This document shows, piece by piece, positions 4,490 to 5,641 of a DNA stretch of 5,641 nt (positions within the stretch are counted from its first letter, which is position 1; each line of letters opens with the position of its first letter). The stretch spans positions 1-5,641 of the forward strand of contig CALIRS010000110.1 in assembly GCA_938042205.1 (NCBI GenBank), in the 5' to 3' direction. The translations under genes were made by a program, and so were the position numbers. This DNA is from an uncultured bacterium (lineage in GTDB: Bacteria > Actinomycetota > Aquicultoria > SKW223). The notes below the pieces were generated by a model. The model saw nothing but the letters and a program-made list of their open reading frames with translations, did not search any database and had not been told where the DNA came from.

Positions 4490-5641
4490 CTTAAACGTCC
4501 ACTGGCTTTTTCACTAGTAAGTGTCTGTGTATTTATTTCTGGAAGGACTTTTAATAGAGCATCAACGACTTCTGGATCGAATTGTTTTCCTGAATTCTTT
4601 AAAATTTCATTGATTGCTTCATCGTGAGAAAGCGGTTCACGGAAAGGGCGAGGAGAGATCATAGCAACGTAAGATTCGGCAACACTGATTATTCTGGCAC
4701 CCGGGTGAATTTTGTCGCCTTTCAATCCCGAAGGATAACCTGTTCCATCGAAGCGTTCTTTGTGTTGACTAACAATAGGGATAATAGTGCTAAAGAAATT
4801 CACGTTCTCAAAAATTTTACTGCTCATTGTCGGTATTTTATATATTTCTTCCAGCTCTTCAGGGGAAAGCCTTCTTGGAGTATCATAAATTTCGGTATTT
4901 ATAAATATCTTTCCAAAATCATGTAAGAGTGATGCATACTGAATTTCTTTTATAGCTTTTTCATTGAATCCCATTTTTCTGGCGATTCTGGTAGCAAGCA
5001 ACGACACTTTTTTTGAATGTTCTCTGGTGTAAGGACTTAAAGCGTCAATGGCGCTCGAAAGAGATTCAATGGTCTTGTAAGTAACATTCTTTATGTCATT
5101 TATGAGCTTTGAGTTATAAAGAACTACTGATATCTCAGGGGCTAATGTGGAGATAATATTAAGTTCGTCATTGGATAGTTTCCTTGAGTTATCGTAGAAA
5201 AGGAAAATAATACCAGGAACTCTATCTTTAATTATTAGAGGTATCAATATGACCATCCTTGAGCCTGTGACTTCCATTAATTCAAAAGGTAAATTAAATA
5301 CTGAAAGAAGTTCTTGCTCCTGTTGTTTATAAAAGACTTTGCATGTTCTAATATTTCTAAGATTTTCAATAATTGCCGGATCCGGGTTTTTAATAAATTT
5401 AGAATTGATATGGTCGTAATACTGATTATTTTTTAATCTTGAAGACGCTAATTTAATAGTATTTTTGCTCAAAAGCAGAAGTATCCCCTGGTTGGACCCA
5501 GCAATCTCGATGGCTTTTTGCAAAGATATATTAAGAAGCTCTTCTGTATCTTTGAGTGAGGCTGCCGCCTTGTTAAGTGAGGCAAGTGCTGAAATAACCT
5601 GGGATTGTCGCTGTTTTGCTTCATAAAAATTGGCTCCATTA
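4486..5641 (-). CDS. GAF and HD-GYP domain protein, putative cyclic-di-GMP phosphodiesterase (5' end cut by window)
   Basis: HD-GYP domains hydrolyse cyclic di-GMP, and GAF domains sense small molecules or partners. The frame runs open to the right edge with no stop, so the start is outside. The TTG at 5521-5523 is internal, since 39 more codons (including EAKQRQSQVISALASLNKAA) continue the linker helix into the GAF domain. Visible residues about 31-180 are GAF-like (IEIAGSNQGILLLL; VILIPLIIKDRVPGIIFLFY). The HD-GYP domain follows: YTREHS (His208), HDFGKI (His240, Asp241, Lys244), QHKERFDGTGYP (GYP at 301-303), ARIISVAESYVAM and RPFRE, then FDPEVVDALL. Several usual metal ligands differ: the His of the HPxxG motif is Ile269, the second His of HHE is Lys294, and the Asp of VAD is Glu322. 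Activity may be changed or lost. The right-hand partner domain or membrane part, if any, is not visible. The stop codon overlaps that of speD. Confidence 0.9.
   Translation of the reverse strand, partial: NGANFYEAKQRQSQVISALASLNKAAASLKDTEELLNISLQKAIEIAGSNQGILLLLSKNTIKLASSRLKNNQYYDHINSKFIKNPDPAIIENLRNIRTCKVFYKQQEQELLSVFNLPFELMEVTGSRMVILIPLIIKDRVPGIIFLFYDNSRKLSNDELNIISTLAPEISVVLYNSKLINDIKNVTYKTIESLSSAIDALSPYTREHSKKVSLLATRIARKMGFNEKAIKEIQYASLLHDFGKIFINTEIYDTPRRLSPEELEEIYKIPTMSSKIFENVNFFSTIIPIVSQHKERFDGTGYPSGLKGDKIHPGARIISVAESYVAMISPRPFREPLSHDEAINEILKNSGKQFDPEVVDALLKVLPEINTQTLTSEKASGRLS

Noticed and set aside
4496..4530. Small hairpin CACT-AGTA-AGTG as a terminator between speD and the HD-GYP gene
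   Set aside because: The stem has only 4 pairs and no proper T-tract follows in either direction.
4624..4926. Plus-strand 100-codon frame inside the HD-GYP gene
   Set aside because: It is antisense to the conserved HD-GYP motifs and has no SD or domain.

Overview
The window is 5.6 kb of moderately AT-rich bacterial DNA. It carries purine-rich Shine-Dalgarno sites, a TTG start in one ABC gene and sigma-70-like promoters. The gene set (peptide ABC ATPases, a slipin with its NfeD partner, a short class 1B SpeD and a GAF/HD-GYP protein) suits an anaerobic or thermophile-related bacterium. The SpeD key residues fall at the positions I recall for Thermotoga maritima (Ser63, His68, Cys83), so a Thermotogota relative such as Kosmotoga or Mesotoga is a reasonable guess. 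That is inference; no marker here settles it.

Layout from left to right: (1) nt 1-1845 hold the two ATPases of a di-/oligopeptide importer, the first cut by the left edge, overlapping the second by 17 nt. (2) nt 1846-2062 are non-coding and contain a REP-like hairpin behind a GGGGGTCAGGTC block, then a promoter. (3) nt 2063-2149 are tRNA-Leu(GAG) with an encoded CCA. (4) nt 2257-3597 are a membrane pair, a short NfeD and a slipin (SPFH protein), spaced 2 nt apart. (5) nt 3598-3994 are a 397-nt gap with a good promoter and a strong intrinsic terminator hairpin, both upstream of speD. (6) nt 3995-4489 are speD. (7) nt 4486 to the right edge hold, on the minus strand, a GAF + HD-GYP protein whose start lies outside the window.

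The most notable region is the nfeD-slipin operon, where each gene carries one lesion. nfeD has an in-frame TGA at a position where the family normally has glycine, and the C-terminal half remains open in the same frame beyond it. The slipin gene has a one-base insertion right after its N-terminal membrane anchor, which cuts the anchor off from an otherwise complete SPFH body. As written, neither protein can be made whole without recoding. Decay of the operon, sequence error or recoding are the options, and I cannot choose among them from the sequence alone.

The second notable point is the speD leader. The only good promoter lies upstream of a 10-bp terminator stem with a T-tract, and no promoter is visible in the 34 nt between terminator and start codon, so transcription of speD seems to have to pass through the terminator. 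Third, the HD-GYP domain has lost or changed several residues that normally bind metal.
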